Origin: Argyresthia goedartella | Taxonomy: Eukaryota > Arthropoda > Insecta > Lepidoptera > Argyresthiidae | DNA: 64,000 bases | Reading direction: 5' to 3' | Assembly (NCBI GenBank): GCA_949825045.1 | Contig: OX463827.1 | Coordinates: 4,362,501 to 4,426,500, forward strand | In this document: positions 53,515 through 64,000 of the stretch, in pieces | Position numbering within the stretch: the stretch's first letter is position 1 | Layout of the letters: each line of letters begins with the position of its first letter | Made by a program: the position numbers and the translations under genes | The notes under the pieces: generated by a model | Databases searched by the model: none | What the model was told of the DNA's origin: nothing | What the model saw: only the letters and a program-made list of their open reading frames with translations

Positions 53515-54129
53515 CTAAGCAAGTTTGGCTGGTAAGTGTAATTCTAGTCGCTCTAGAAATATATGACATAAATTAAATGATTTGAACAGAGTTATTAATC
53601 GTTGTTTCAGTGTTGTATCTACAAGCAAATCTACATTAAAATCGCCACAAATAATTAACTTTTTTCTGCTATTACAAAGTATAATGAGGGCATCCTCCAT
53701 AATTTTCTCGAACATTTCAAAATTGCCATGGCCGTTTTCATCTCTCGGAGGTCTGTAGACACAAACAATAATATGGCTATCCAACTCAACACAGGATACC
53801 TCTATTCGTCTTTCTACAGTAAGTGCAAGAATATCTTTCCGTTGTTTCACCTTAATATTATTTTTTACTAAGATTAAAGAACCACCTCTATCGGCAGTAT
53901 TTCTATTGTAACAACTGACAATTTTGTAATTATTTATGTTAAAAGACATCATATTTTCCTTTAACCAGTGTTCTGTAATACAAATAACATCGGTATCTGA
54001 ATGATTAAGAAATAATTCTATGACAAGTTCTTTGCCAGATAGCCCCTGCATGTTTTGATGGGAAATATTTAAGTGGGGCTTACCCTTTGTCCTATTATTA
54101 TTTAAGTGGGGCTTACACATTGGCAACAT
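53515..54129 (-). pseudogene. LINE AP-type endonuclease (same element)
   Basis: 204 codons. NISHQNMQGLSGK marks the start of the endonuclease; ITEHWL has the catalytic Glu; VYRPPRDENG and LIICGDFNVD supply the central motifs. The SDHSGQ motif with the final His is present just downstream (about 53485) but in another frame. A one-base loss near 53553 shifts the frame after CHIFLE, and a further deletion near 53490 precedes SDHSGQ. The enzyme would nick target DNA for primed reverse transcription. Confidence 0.9.
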
Positions 54130-54175
54130 TACGAAGTACTAAAAGAAAAGTCTTCTAAGGCTTTTCATAATGTAC

Positions 54176-54310
54176 ATCCCTGTAGCAGAGCGGTCGAGGC
54201 TTTAAGCAAGGGTTCATATTCTGCTAGGGAGGAAGAAAACATTCCGGATCCCCATTCCACCGTGTCTGATTGGAAGGGTGGCTTGGGTGCAGCTGCGTTC
54301 ATCAAGATTT
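54176..54310 (+). mobile_element. SINE-like segment with pol III box A
   Basis: TGTAGCAGAGCGGTCGAGGC resembles box A, GGGTTCATATTCTGC a poor box B, then TGATTGGAAGGGTGGCTTGG. Weak; could be an old SINE of another family. Confidence 0.35.
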
Positions 54311-54399
54311 ATATTTTAAATTTGGGTTAGAGCATTTTTGGTGAAATCGTCTAAAATGTTGAGAATGGGAGGGAAATACCAAAGAGTAGGAGGTAGTTA

Positions 54400-54735
54400 A
54401 AAGACCCTGGGCAGTTTTGAACAGACTCCGTTTTTTCCAAGATTATCCATTGGGTGTACTTCGTTTCATATTATGGCAGCTAACTTCGAATCCAGCGCGA
54501 ACATGGTGTTATGTTTATCGGATAGAAATAATTCGCATTTCGAGAAAAAATATCCTATATTTCTTAATTCCGATGGAAAGTATTCAAAATCTTGTAGTAT
54601 ATTTTCTTTTTTGTTTCATCTAGCCCCATCGTCTAGGCACCAAATGTTAAATTTGGAATTTATTGTTGTAATGATCGGATGGACAGCCAAACCAAAGGCC
54701 GGGAGGGTCGCTCTGCTGAAAACCAACCAATAATA
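54400..54735 (-). pseudogene. YLDD-type LINE RT fragment
   Basis: Minus strand KFNIWCLDDGA aligns with the NIWYLDDGA box of 2754-3850, and flanking sequence (CATCGTCTAGGCACCAAATG against CGTCATCTAGGTACCAGATG) confirms kinship. Frames elsewhere are broken. Confidence 0.6.
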
Positions 54736-55189
54736 TGTCGAAATATTGATGAATATTTAATTTAAAGGTCAGTACTATTGGGAACTGGGTTCCATCATTT
54801 GAAATACTGTTAGTAATATAAAACCTAGATAAAAACAATAATGAACAAATAAACATTTTTGTATTTATATTTGATACAATATGGTCATAAACTTAAAATG
54901 AAATTACCATAGTGTATAAATTTTTCGGTAATTTCTATTTATGGCGCTTGCCAATAGATCGTTGCTGATATATACCAGCATACTCACCGCAAACTTAGTT
55001 CGACGTCAGATAAAGCACGTATCATAAGGTTGCTGAATCCTTGAAAATACGTTACCGGTTTTCCGGTTTCCTCGTGATATCATTTTGCGGTATTGCATCA
55101 ACGTGCTATGGTTGCGATTTTGAATTGTTGAATTAGAGGTAAAGATTCAGGTTATAGGTACAGGCATAATTTATCGCGGGCCGATATTC

Positions 55190-56850
55190 CGCAATTCGAC
55201 GACTTCAATTTAAGCCTATTTTGCGTGATGTGGGTTGGGGACACTACTCCTGCCAAGCCAGCTCCTGTGTCGTTTCCGCAAGTGCTACTGTGTCCCTTTA
55301 TACACTTCAGGGTAACAGTACTGTGGTTTCATACCTCTTACAGAACTTGGTGACACTCGTTAAGCCCGTAGGTGATGGTGTTGCTTTAAAGGGCTTGCAG
55401 AACTGCCTTGCTGTCGGATAGTATGCGGATAGAAAAATCCTTTACCTCTCTTTCTGCAATGGCTGTAGTAGCCATTATTACGCCCAAACATTCGGCTTGG
55501 AAGACGGTATTGTAGGTACCTAATGATGTTTATCTCCCCATGTTAAGATCTTCCGAGAATGCCCCGGCGCCTGTATCTGAGTTTGTTTTAGTCTGTGAAG
55601 ATCCTTAGTTCTCTTTGATTGAGGCCCTACCAAGGGTCTTCGTGTAGTTCTATTTTATTCTTTATTTCGAAGACATTGCTTGGGTATCCTGTCAGTGGCC
55701 GCTTCTAGTAGCGGCTCTTTACCCATGTACTGGTCGAGTATTTTAATGTGGGGTCCCTAGCATGTCTCCTCTGACTGAGTTTTTTTCGTTGCTGCCATGC
55801 AAGGCAGCCTCTTCAGTCGTTGCAGTTTTTCTTCGACAGTGGATAGTTTGGTTCGTGGACACCAGACGATCGCGCAGTAACTTATAATAGGTCTGACGAC
55901 AGCTAAATAATGCCAAAGGGTGCTTTTGGAGTTAGTCCCCAGGATTTTCCTACCATTCTTCGGCACTGCCAAAATCTGGCTGTTGCTTTATCTTGTTATC
56001 TAGTTGTTATCTAGTTTTACACCAAGGTACTTTACCTCAGCAGCAAATTGTAGCTCTGTACCAAACAACCTGGGTGGTCGGTAGTTGCCCAGATTGTGCT
56101 TGTTGGTAAACATTAACGTTTCCGTCTTGTTTGGGTTGACTGATAGTTCGTTAGTTATGCACCAGCATTCCACGATCCGCAGTGCTGCTTGGGAGACATC
56201 ACATACTTATGACGAATTAACTTGTTAGTATACTATATCATCGGCATATCCTACCGCGTAACAGTGCTGTGCGTTCAGTCTGGTAATGAGGTCGTTTGCC
56301 ACCAGGTACCAAAGCAGCGGCGAGAGGACATCTCACTGGGGGCATCCCTTCGCTACCAATGCGTGTTGAGATTCGGCTGAAGCGAGTTTAATGACTCTCT
56401 TACTCAACATTACCCATCCACTCCACCATAACTGCGTTTGCACCATGTTTTACAAGTGCCGCTATTATGCTGGTGAATTTAGTCTTGTCAAAGGCTCCTT
56501 GAATGTTTTTGAAGATTCCTAGGCACACAGACACTGTTGATGGCTTCTTTAATTTTGCAAATGACAGAATGAAGAGCTGATTCTGTAGATTTTCTCTAAC
56601 TGTAAGCGTGCTGATTTTGATGCAAGGGTATGTTGCTCGAGGTCTTCTCCCGATCTCTATTATATAGCTACCGTTTTCAGCTGGACCGAGGAAACGCTGA
56701 TTGGTTTATAGGAATTAGGATCTGAGTAGTCGTTTTTACCAGGCTTAGGTATGAAAATTACTTTTGCCACTCTCCAGTGTCTTGTGTGTGCGCCAGTGTG
56801 TGCCAGATATGCCACCATGACAGTGGTTAATGCCAGAACTAGTTAGTATC
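55190..56850 (-). pseudogene. I-group LINE RT plus RNase H remnant
   Basis: Minus strand: LSPLLWYLVANDL and AQHCYAVGYADDIVY (YADD active site at about 56235); the thumb, with AVVRPIISYCAIVWCPRTKL (55757-55972); and then an RNase H with LSDSKAVLQAL (about 55400), including a catalytic Asp. An RNase H after RT marks the I, R1 or Loa group of LINEs. Stops (for example in the usual PQGG motif near 56340) and frameshifts are numerous. Confidence 0.75.
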
Positions 56851-56880
56851 CTCCCCACTTTAACAAAGCCGGGAGTTTTG

Positions 56881-57400
56881 GCAAGTAACTAAGTATACTA
56901 GGAAAGTTAAGTAAGTAACAGGTTGTTTCTAAAGTTGAGATGCTATGTTGTTGTTGTTAAGTTTGGCAAGTAACTAAGTATACTAGGAAAGTTAAGTAAG
57001 TAACAGGTTGTTTCTAAAGTTGAGATGCTATGTTGTTGTTGTTAAGTTTGGCAAGTAACTAAGTATACTAGGAAAGTTAAGTAAGTAACAGGTTGTTTCT
57101 AAAGTCGTGATGCTATGTTGTTGTTGTTAAGTTTGGCAAGTAACTAAGTATACTAGGAAAGTTAAGTAAGTAACAGGTTGTTTCTAAAGTTGAGATGCTA
57201 TGTTGTTGTTGTTAAGTTTGGCAAGTAACTAAGTATACTAGGAAAGTTAAGTAAGTAACAGGTTGTTTCTAAAGTTGAGATGCTATGTTGTTGTTGTTAA
57301 GTTTGGCAAGTAACTAAGTATACTAGGAAAGTTAAGTAAGTAACAGGTTGTTTCTAAAGTTGAGATGCTATGTTGTTGTTGTTAAGTTTAGCAAGTAACT
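56881..57400 (+). repeat. 85-bp minisatellite, six near-identical units
   Basis: Unit starts GCAAGTAACTAAGTATACTA at 56881, 56966, 57051, 57136, 57221 and 57306; a seventh start at 57391 degenerates. Units are almost the same; the third carries AAAGTCGTGATG in place of AAAGTTGAGATG. Contains (GTT)4. Confidence 0.95.
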
Positions 57401-57469
57401 AATTACACTACAGTCTTCACAAAATAAAAGGCCCGGTAACATAGTCCGTATCACTGACGTAATAAGGTT

Positions 57470-57640
57470 GAATTTAGTTAGGGCAAGATAAGTAAGTAAC
57501 AAGTTGTCTAAGTTGTGATGCTATGTTATTGTTGTTAAGTTTAGCAAATAACTAGGTATACTAGGAAAGTTAAGTAACTAACAGGTTATCAAGTTTACCA
57601 ACTAAGCTTACTAGGAAAGTTACGTAAGTAACAGGTTATC
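57470..57640 (+). repeat. Degenerate outliers of the 85-bp minisatellite
   Basis: Units near 57498-57545, 57543-57590 and 57600-57640 keep AAGTAAGTAACA and TAGGAAAGTTA but differ in length and sequence. They probably represent the older flank of the array. Confidence 0.7.
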
Positions 57641-58070
57641 TCCCAAGCTCTAGGACAACGATTGTGTGCCAGTAAACCGTGTAAACAAAAGTTTTCTCAG
57701 TTACCGGGTCTCTGAAGGTATGTTCAGTTGATATGTTTGTGACGTCACTGTATCTGGCGCCCACGACGTAGGTGTGGTACTAGAAACAATGTTGTTATGT
57801 GCCTGTCTGTTATGCTTTTGTTTAAAACTGTTCACACCCGAACAGCAGGAAGAAGTGGAAAGATTAGTGACCCAGGACGCGCGGTGTCTAGTCTGTGACC
57901 CGCTTGTCTAGACGCATCGACCGACACACGTCGTGACTAGGTGTACCCACCGACCGAGCAGTGGCATAGCTACGGATTCGAACAGGCCCACACGAAACTT
58001 ACGTATTTCTGATTGTATACAATGGCCAATTTTCCAACAGCTCATAAAAACGTAAATAAAGTAGTCCATA
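57641..58070. other. Mostly unrecognised; SINE fragment at 57730-57830
   Basis: 57730-57830 resembles the SINE family 1 3' body (GCCCACGACGTAGGTGTGG, TACTAGAAACAATG, GCCTGTCTG). The rest holds no recognised feature. Confidence 0.45.
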
Positions 58071-58457
58071 TTCCAAATTCCAAATTCCAAATGTCTTTAT
58101 TACTGTAGATATTTACATATATTTAGCAATCGGCATTTTTTGCCACTTCTCTACATTGTGGGAGAAGAGGGCGTAGAAACTCCCACAAATTGATTTTTAG
58201 ATCTCTTCTTAAAAATTGCTGATGCTTAACTAATACAAAATATAATATTAAGTCTTTATCATAATTAATAAGCAGGAATAAATAATTACAAAATTATTAA
58301 CAGAAAGGTCTTTGTTGAGCCAGATTAACCCCATACAGTCCCATCATTTAAGTAATCTTGAACATTGTAATATCCCTTTTTCGACAAAGTCGCTTTAACA
58401 TGGATTTTAAATTGCTCAAATGGCAATTTCAAGATCTCCAGAGGTATCTTGTTATAG
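58071..58457 (-). mobile_element. Jockey-like LINE 3' fragment, tail (AAATTCC)n
   Basis: Closely matches 51037-51395. Begins with tandem AAATTCC units (58071-58090) where the sister copy has AAACTC. Homology stops at about 58457, so it is strongly 5'-truncated. Confidence 0.8.
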
Positions 58458-58942
58458 TAGTTCCACATTTGTCATTAGATGTCGTTGGCGAGACAGGGTT
58501 TTTATATTTTTCATGCCAGTTGCCAGTCCAAAAGATGTGTTAATCTTGGCTGAAAATGCTGTTTTGATGGTGGTTGAGTTGAACTGTCACTTGTCATCAA
58601 AAAATAAAACACAATTTTGTTGTTTTGTTTTATATCGTAGTAACTTTCTATTCGCGTAGATTTTTAAAAGAGAGGATTTTTTTGTGATTATTATGACCAT
58701 GGACCTCAAATTCTGATGGCGTCAACCCTGGATATTCTTTCGAACCTTTGTGACTTGTGACTTCTTTCCTTGACTGACTTTGGTTTTCAAACCAAATCCA
58801 AACCATATCGACGGAAATCATAGAAAAAAATATTATCATCCTTGCGTAGTTAAATTCTGTGAAAGTGATGAACGTTTAAGATAGTAGGTAAGTAGGATGC
58901 AAGCAGTTGAACAAGTTAAGCCGGAATTGATGAAAGTTCGTG
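58458..58942. other. No gene recognised
   Basis: Short frames only. Confidence 0.4.
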
Positions 58943-59240
58943 TAGTTTTATTAGCGACGACCCGAATGGCTGAGTCAGCAGTGTGCCTGCCTACGAGGCC
59001 TAGGGTCCCGGGTTCGAGTCCCGGTGGGGACAAATATTTGTTTGATGAAAACGGATGTTCCTAGTTATGGTTGTTTATCCATCTAAGTATACTATTTATC
59101 TTTATAAGTAGATACTTATATAGATAAATATTACATGATGATACGAATTTATCGTTGTCTAGAACCCGAGATACAGGGAATCCTAGTTTGGCGCTAGATC
59201 AATTTGTGTAAATAGTGTCCAAAGTACATGATAATTATTC
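58943..59240 (+). mobile_element. tRNA-derived SINE (family 3), near complete
   Basis: Head GACGACCCGAATGGCTGAGT with box A, then CCCGGGTTCGAGTCCCGG as box B, followed by AAATATTTGTTTGATGA, a body with TCCTAGTTTGGCGCTAGATC and a TGTAAATAGTGTCC end. Reading it as a tRNA fails: no 7-bp acceptor stem pairs. Confidence 0.8.
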
Positions 59241-59668
59241 TTTTAGTTATTAATTTATCACATACCAAAAAATAATAAAAGCTATGGCGAAGCAACGCCA
59301 TCTGTCACAGCTTTTAAAACTATTTTATTTGTTTAATAAGTTGCCAAAAAACCTCTATTCTAAACATTGGCCAATCACAATAATTCTTAGTGAATTTGTA
59401 ATATTGTGTTTGGTCACTTGTTAACAACTTCACAATTTTGTAGAATTGTACGCCTGTATTGTGTGATAGGCCACTGGCGGGGCCTGTATCTAGAAGCCAC
59501 ACATTTTACCACATGGAGTGTCAGGGCACAGTTAAACCAACTTTTAACCAGTTATTCAAAACTCGAAATGGCATAGCTACAGATTCGTATCTAATACAAT
59601 ACTAGACTTGTATTATTAAGTAATGAAAAAGAAAGTAATGTTGTATCATTACTTGTTTAGGCCTTTTT
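59241..59668. other. No gene recognised
   Basis: AT-rich; GTATTATTAAGTAATGA-type inverted words around 59605-59655. Confidence 0.4.
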
Positions 59669-59970
59669 TAGGATTCCGTTTCTGAAAAGGAAAAAAGGAA
59701 CCCTTTAGGATCAGCTCGTTGTCCTTCCGTTTGTCAAGACACTTTTACTCAAGGACGCGTGGAGTTATCAAGTTGAAAATAACATTAGTTATTCTGTCTG
59801 TGGTCCCTTGGAGCTGTGAAGTAATCAAACTTCTAGATCAATGCAATCAAAAGGTACTGCCATTTACGTCACAATTTTGCTGAATCAGCTTGAAACTCGC
59901 AAGGAAATCCAAACCTATAGGGTACTTCCCACTGACCCAGAATCATGACAGTTTGTGCGGAACCCTAGGC
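59669..59970 (+). repeat. Interspersed repeat with GGATTCCG...CGGAACCC ends
   Basis: Starts AGGATTCCGTTTC, has AAAAAGGAACCCTTTAGGATC early, AACTCGCAAGGAAATCCAAA and GGTACTTCCCACTGACC late, and ends GCGGAACCCT, inverted to the start. Related in its ends to the repeats at 9451 and 35449. Confidence 0.6.
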
Positions 59971-60379
59971 GCTGGAGAACAACTTGCCAATTATTTTTTT
60001 TGTAGAGGAATCTTTATGTTTCTAACAAAGAGTTTCATCTTGATGAACAAGTTCAACAGCATACAGCCGGGTCCTGTAGAAATCTGGATATTGACAATTA
60101 ATTAATCTGAATAACGAAACTGTTTGCATAAGTTAGCCTTGCTTGATTTTACTTTGTGTTTCATTTGTATGATGAAGCAACTCTTTGCTTACTTATTTTT
60201 TTATCTTAAAACTTTAAGCGCCTCTACGTGGAACTATTTTAAAAGTTTGTTTCTTCTTTCGCCAAATCTATGTTTCTGTCAAATCTATGTTCATAGAATG
60301 ACCTATTTGACTAAAGAAATGGCAGAATATTTTGTTTATTCTATTGCGCATGAGAATTCGCATTTTATATTTACATTTA
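59971..60379. other. No gene recognised
   Basis: Two frames of 71 and 86 codons without domains. Confidence 0.4.
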
Positions 60380-60565
60380 CATAAAAGCACATACATTGCT
60401 TCTTGCCCCACACTAGGATAGCCTGTATTATGAGAACCAGAAACAGCGAAGTCACAAACATGTAAACATCCAAGACTTTTCATTCTCCCCAGCCAGAATT
60501 AGAATCTAGGACCTCTCGCTTGGTAAGCACAGCCTCGACCTTAACACCACAGAGGTCGTCACGTT
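60380..60565 (-). mobile_element. SINE family 1, minus copy
   Basis: Minus strand: GACGACCTCTGTGGTGTTAA, box B remnant TAGATTCTAATTCTGGC, CTTGGATGTTTACATGTTTG, CGCTGTTTCTGGTTC and GTGTGGGGCAAGAAGCAATG. Confidence 0.75.
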
Positions 60566-60589
60566 ACAAGCATAAAGAAAAGACATTTA

Positions 60590-60670
60590 CACAGGCAAGC
60601 TTATCTATCTGACAAGAGATTTCTTCCAGCAAGCCCAAGATGAAAAGGATAAATTTGATAACAGTAACAG
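60590..60670 (-). mobile_element. LINE 3'-end fragment with conserved stem-loop
   Basis: Minus strand GCTGGAAGAAATCTCTTGTC then AGATAGATAAGCTTGCC. Confidence 0.6.
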
Positions 60671-60727
60671 GTATAGGTACTTTGTTCAGAAATACAAGTT
60701 AATAATATAATTAATATACTAAATATA

Positions 60728-60935
60728 GAAGTTATTGACGAACTCTGTTGTGCAGCGGTTGTGGCTCTGTCTACCATGCGAGAGGTCCCGCGTTCGATCC
60801 CCGGCTGGGGTAAAGAAAAAAAACCCAGGTCTTGGATGTTTATATGTATGTGACCTCGCTGTTTCTGGTTCCCACGATACAGGGTATCCTAGTGTGGGGA
60901 CAGAATCAACGTATGTGCATGTACGCAAATGCTTC
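60728..60935 (+). mobile_element. SINE family 1, plus copy
   Basis: TTGACGAACTCTGTTGTGCAG (box A), GCGTTCGATCCCCGG (box B), CAGGTCTTGGATGTTTATA, CTGTTTCTGGTTCCCACG, TATCCTAGTGTGGGG. The 3' tail is short. Confidence 0.8.
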
Positions 60936-61858
60936 TGTTGTTTCTGTTCTGTCAAAAGTACATTAATGCCAGAGGTAGATTTTGGTTTGTCATATCATCT
61001 CCCGTAGCTGGTGATGAGCTAGCGCAATGTCACGCAAAATGGAGTATTCAATAACTAGCTAAACGTCGGCACATCTGTGCCTCTGCCAACCCCTGTGGGG
61101 AAAGGCGTGACACGTCCATACACGATATAATTGCATTTATGTACTAAAAGCAATTAATTAACGCTACAAGTCCAGAACATGACGCCGACACATCTTTGTT
61201 GGAAAACCGATGGTTAATGGTTGGTGCCAACGGACTTCGCTTCCTGTGCGTAAATTAAAAACTAATTCTTGACTCGAAGACCGGTTTCACAGAGGCTTTT
61301 AACAAAAGCACATTAATAATCTCTGATTGCTACAAGACTGTAAATGCGAGGTATTAAAACAGCTGGAAACAAAAGGAAGATGGAGGTAAAGTTGTAACGG
61401 CCGGATATACAGACCGCTGATCAATTAAAGCGCCACTTAAATGTTATACCCTCGCTGTCATTTTCCGAGCGAGAGATAGAGACATCATGACAATGAGTGT
61501 CCGTCAAAATTTGAGTAGCCGGTTGCGCATCTGGGTCTAAGAGTTTCTAACCACTGATTGTATATTTTTAAAGTGTTTTTTCCACGCTTGAAATGTTACT
61601 GACAACTACGCGTAATTGCTGTTTTTTTATTGCAACACTCCATTTATAGCATCAGCCGTCATGTTGTAAACAATACAGCTATATTGTTAGATAAATCATG
61701 CTAAACTAGGTGGCATCTCAAACTGAACTTTAATGTGATTATAAAAAACACCTGACACTTCTGCTTTCGCTATATTATAAACGTTAGTCAATCTTAATTG
61801 TATCTAAAGTGCATCCCAGAGTTAGCTGAAAAAATATTGTCACTTTGCTATTTAACGG
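60936..61858. other. No gene recognised
   Basis: Contains GTGCCTCTGCCAACCCCTGT near 61078, a phrase I associate with lepidopteran repeats, but no boundary could be set. Confidence 0.35.
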
Positions 61859-63870
61859 AATCAGAATCAGAATCAAATGGCTTTATTACTGTAGTTATTT
61901 TTATACTTAGCTATATATATTTACCTATACTTAGCAAACGTGATTTTTTGCCTCTTATCTTCATTGGACCACTCTGGGAGGAGAAGGCCGAAGATTATTA
62001 TACGAATTAAGCAGAAATAATTTTTCACAACTGTTTTATTTAACATCAAGTTCTGTGTTGAGTTAGATTAACCCCATACATTCGCGTCATTTAAGTAATC
62101 TTGTAAATTGTAATATCACTTTTTTGACAAAGTCGCTTTTACATGGTTTTTAAATAGCTCAAATTGTAATTTTAAAACTTCCAGAGGTATCTTGTTGTTG
62201 TAAAGAATGCACTGACCCTTGAAATAATTGCCAACTTTCACGAGTCTAAACCGGGGCGCAACTAGTCTGAGAATATTTCTTAGGTTAACATTACAGCTAA
62301 CGCTAAATTTGGAAAATTATGTACGGTTTTTGCGTACATTGTATTTTCGAAAACAAATTGACTAGCTACCAGCTAGTTTGTTAATTTCTTTAAAAAGTTT
62401 TCCTAAGGAGTCTGTGCGTTTTCAATAATAAATTGCTCGAACAGCTCTTTTCTATAATATAAAAATACTTTAAATATCCGCTGCTTTCCCCCACAAGAAG
62501 AAACCATTGGACATGACAATATGAAAATAAGGATCGGAGAGATTATTAGTTTGACCTGCCTTATAAACCTACAATATGTATTGTGTTCTTGGGAGAAAAT
62601 AAATCAATTTTTCATTTCATTTCAACTAAAAAAGGCTAGCCTAAATACAGCCATATTATTTTTTTATTTGATGTTTGTAAAAGCGTAAGCCGCAGAACTT
62701 AATCTCCTAGCTAATTTATCTATATGGGGCCCCCACTGTAATTTCAATAGTAGTTTATGTGACTGCTGCATATGGAGGGCATTAAAACTCGAGAGTGGGT
62801 TTATGAAACGAGCCGAAGGCGAGTTTCATAATAATATCACTCGAGATGTTTGCCCGGCATTGTGGCTCTGCAATTGTTTAGCTTGTTCTGTAGTACCAAC
62901 TTCTCGCAGACGGGCGTCGGCGTTCGAAATTTGAATGTCAGTACCAACTTCACAGACAAACTAGGGACTGCACGCGGGTGGGCGTCGGCGTTCGAAATTT
63001 GAATGTCATTATATGTAGAAAAACTACACATAATGACCATAATGTGAAGTTTTCCAGATACGAAACGAGTTTTTACCAAGTAGTTTAACATAATGCTGAT
63101 CCTAACGTGCGGTTTTTGAACGCAATAAAGAGGGTTTATGATACGTGTGTAGATTACGAAACATTTACGTTGTAGAATTACGAAACACTTCGTTCCCGTT
63201 ACTAATTTTAACGTGTTGATTTCTAACACTAAATTAGTCTTAACTTGCTTGTCATTTGGAAGTGAGAATTTGGTACACTTGGTTAGCACATTTTAACATT
63301 AACATTTAAATTATTAATTATTAACCAATTCAACGTTAAAGACAAATAGATCAGCAAAATCTTCTTTTTTTTCTTTCAATTTTGAAGACCACCGAAGTAT
63401 CATCAGCAAACAATACTACCTATGTCAGTCAATTTCTCCACCATTAAAGTCAGATCGTTAATATATACCAGAAATAAGAACAGAACTAATGTGTGGAACC
63501 TTGTGGAACGCCAATTTTAACACCCGCACCATCAGATTTAACGCCGTTGACTTATACCTTTTGAATTATATTGCTTAAGTATGATCTTAGTAGACTCTAC
63601 TGTCACAGGTACAGGTCTTACTTAAAAGGAGGCTTCTTCTGTTAGGATTAGGTGATATCTTTTGTTAACAGTAAACATTCTAGAAGATTCAATGCTTTAT
63701 TTCTAACTCCTTAATTATTTAATTTCACTAGTACTGTATCATGATCAACACAATCAAATGCCTTCAACAGATAGCAAAAAACGCCGATAGCATCCTGTCC
63801 GGCCTCACGTACAGAGAAAGTTAGCCGATTGACTCCTAATGAAACCGAATTGTTAGGTGGGGAATATTTT
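61859..63870 (-). mobile_element. Jockey-like LINE 3' part, tail (AATCAG)n, split by a MITE
   Basis: 61876-62740 and about 63190-63870 align in order with 51037-51890 and 51890-52510. The tail is AATCAG-type (61859-61875). Interruptions: a roughly 100-bp insertion at about 62527-62625 ending in TTTCATTTCA; the composite MITE at 62744-63154; and an insertion of about 75 bp near 63600-63675. The RT region around 63480-63560 keeps the codons GAGVKIGVPQG on the minus strand, useful for repairing alignment with the stop in the 51-54 kb copy. Confidence 0.8.
62744..63154 (-). mobile_element. Composite MITE family, copy h (inside a LINE)
   Basis: Small module starts AGTAGTTTATGTGACTG and is cut after TAATATCACTCGAGA; the large module follows from GCCCGGCATTGTGGC to GATACGTGTGTAGA. 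It belongs to the duplicated-block subfamily and closely resembles 10171-10462. A clean target duplication was not seen; about 14 bp of LINE seem lost at the junction. Confidence 0.75.
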
Positions 63871-64000
63871 TCTACGTTTGAAGTGTGACATATTTGGTAA
63901 GTGTGGACGCGGCCTCACAACCCCACACACAATAATACCAGTAAAACAAATTAATACCATTTAATTTTCGTGAAAAATTTGTGTGTGGTTGGTATCTTAT

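Larger units (their letters stand above)
51017..54129 (-). mobile_element. Jockey-like LINE, longest copy, tail (AAACTC)n
   Basis: Minus-strand LINE with endonuclease and RT, 3' tail of three AAACTC units (51019-51036), then an ACTTTATTACTGTAG 3' UTR. Cut at the 5' end near 54130 at the start of the endonuclease; ORF1 is absent. Partial copies of this family lie at 436-1858, 58071-58457 and 61859-63870. Inactivated by the lesions listed under its two genes. Confidence 0.9.

Noticed and set aside
53515..54129. Host DNA-repair endonuclease
   Set aside because: AP-endonuclease-like, but directly upstream of RT in a LINE with a tandem tail; retrotransposon enzyme.
56881..57400. CRISPR array or coding repeat in the 85-bp units
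   Set aside because: Whole units are identical with no spacers, and there is no continuous open frame.
58950..59033. Functional tRNA gene
   Set aside because: Boxes A and B are good, but the acceptor stem does not pair and a SINE body follows directly.

Overview
The window looks like a repeat-saturated stretch of a lepidopteran (moth or butterfly) nuclear genome. It is AT-rich and shows no operons, bacterial signals, rRNA, CRISPR or functional tRNA genes. It is packed with insect-type transposable elements. The order-level call rests on recognised families: tRNA-derived SINE heads of a type I associate with Lepidoptera, RNase H-bearing and Jockey-like LINEs, a DD37D (maT) mariner, a copia element primed by an internal part of initiator tRNA-Met, and the interspersed 'gggttccg' repeat. 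I cannot name a species. I found no convincing host gene exon. The window reads as intergenic or deep intronic DNA.

Layout. 1-5.3 kb: remnant BEL/Pao end, a LINE 3' fragment split by a 776-bp insertion with a 9-bp target duplication, a decayed LINE reverse transcriptase with a YLDD box, and three MITE-like elements. 5.4-8.8 kb: a decayed Ty3/gypsy element (LTR, PPT, RT end, RNase H, integrase) butted against a decayed LINE. 9.4-14.7 kb: copies of a composite MITE, a TTAA-flanked MITE, then a maT mariner with one premature stop, a MITE and a SINE almost end to end. 14.7-18.6 kb: mostly unrecognised. 18.6-19.7 kb: a probable solo LTR. 20.7-24.2 kb: LINE pseudogenes, one nested in another with a target duplication that restores the frame when removed. 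24.8-29.3 kb: a complete Ty1/copia element (4464 bp) with two identical 139-bp LTRs and a GTTAC duplication, but with coding lesions. 30-42.7 kb: a LINE inside a MITE, SINEs, further composite MITEs, an RTE-like LINE remnant. 43.3-46.5 kb: MITEs, a degenerate tandem repeat of about 21 bp, two abutting perfect hairpins. 47.7-48.5 kb: an 818-bp foldback element with 287-bp inverted arms. 48.7-50.1 kb: an intact 452-codon FLYWCH plus MULE transposase ORF, the only long undamaged gene seen. 51-54.1 kb: the longest LINE (endonuclease plus RT), defective. 55.2-57.6 kb: an RNase H-bearing LINE and an 85-bp minisatellite. 58-64 kb: SINEs and further LINE copies, one split by the composite MITE.

How the parts relate. 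Most genes here are element-encoded and broken: LINE endonuclease, RT and RNase H for target-primed reverse transcription; gag, protease, integrase and RT of LTR elements; cut-and-paste transposases. The non-autonomous MITEs and SINEs carry only terminal or promoter signals and would depend on enzymes supplied elsewhere. Nested insertions with target duplications give a relative time order at several points. The observations most worth follow-up are the degenerate 21-bp arrays, the foldback element beside the intact MULE gene, and the composite MITE family. All family calls come from reading motifs by eye; no database search was run.
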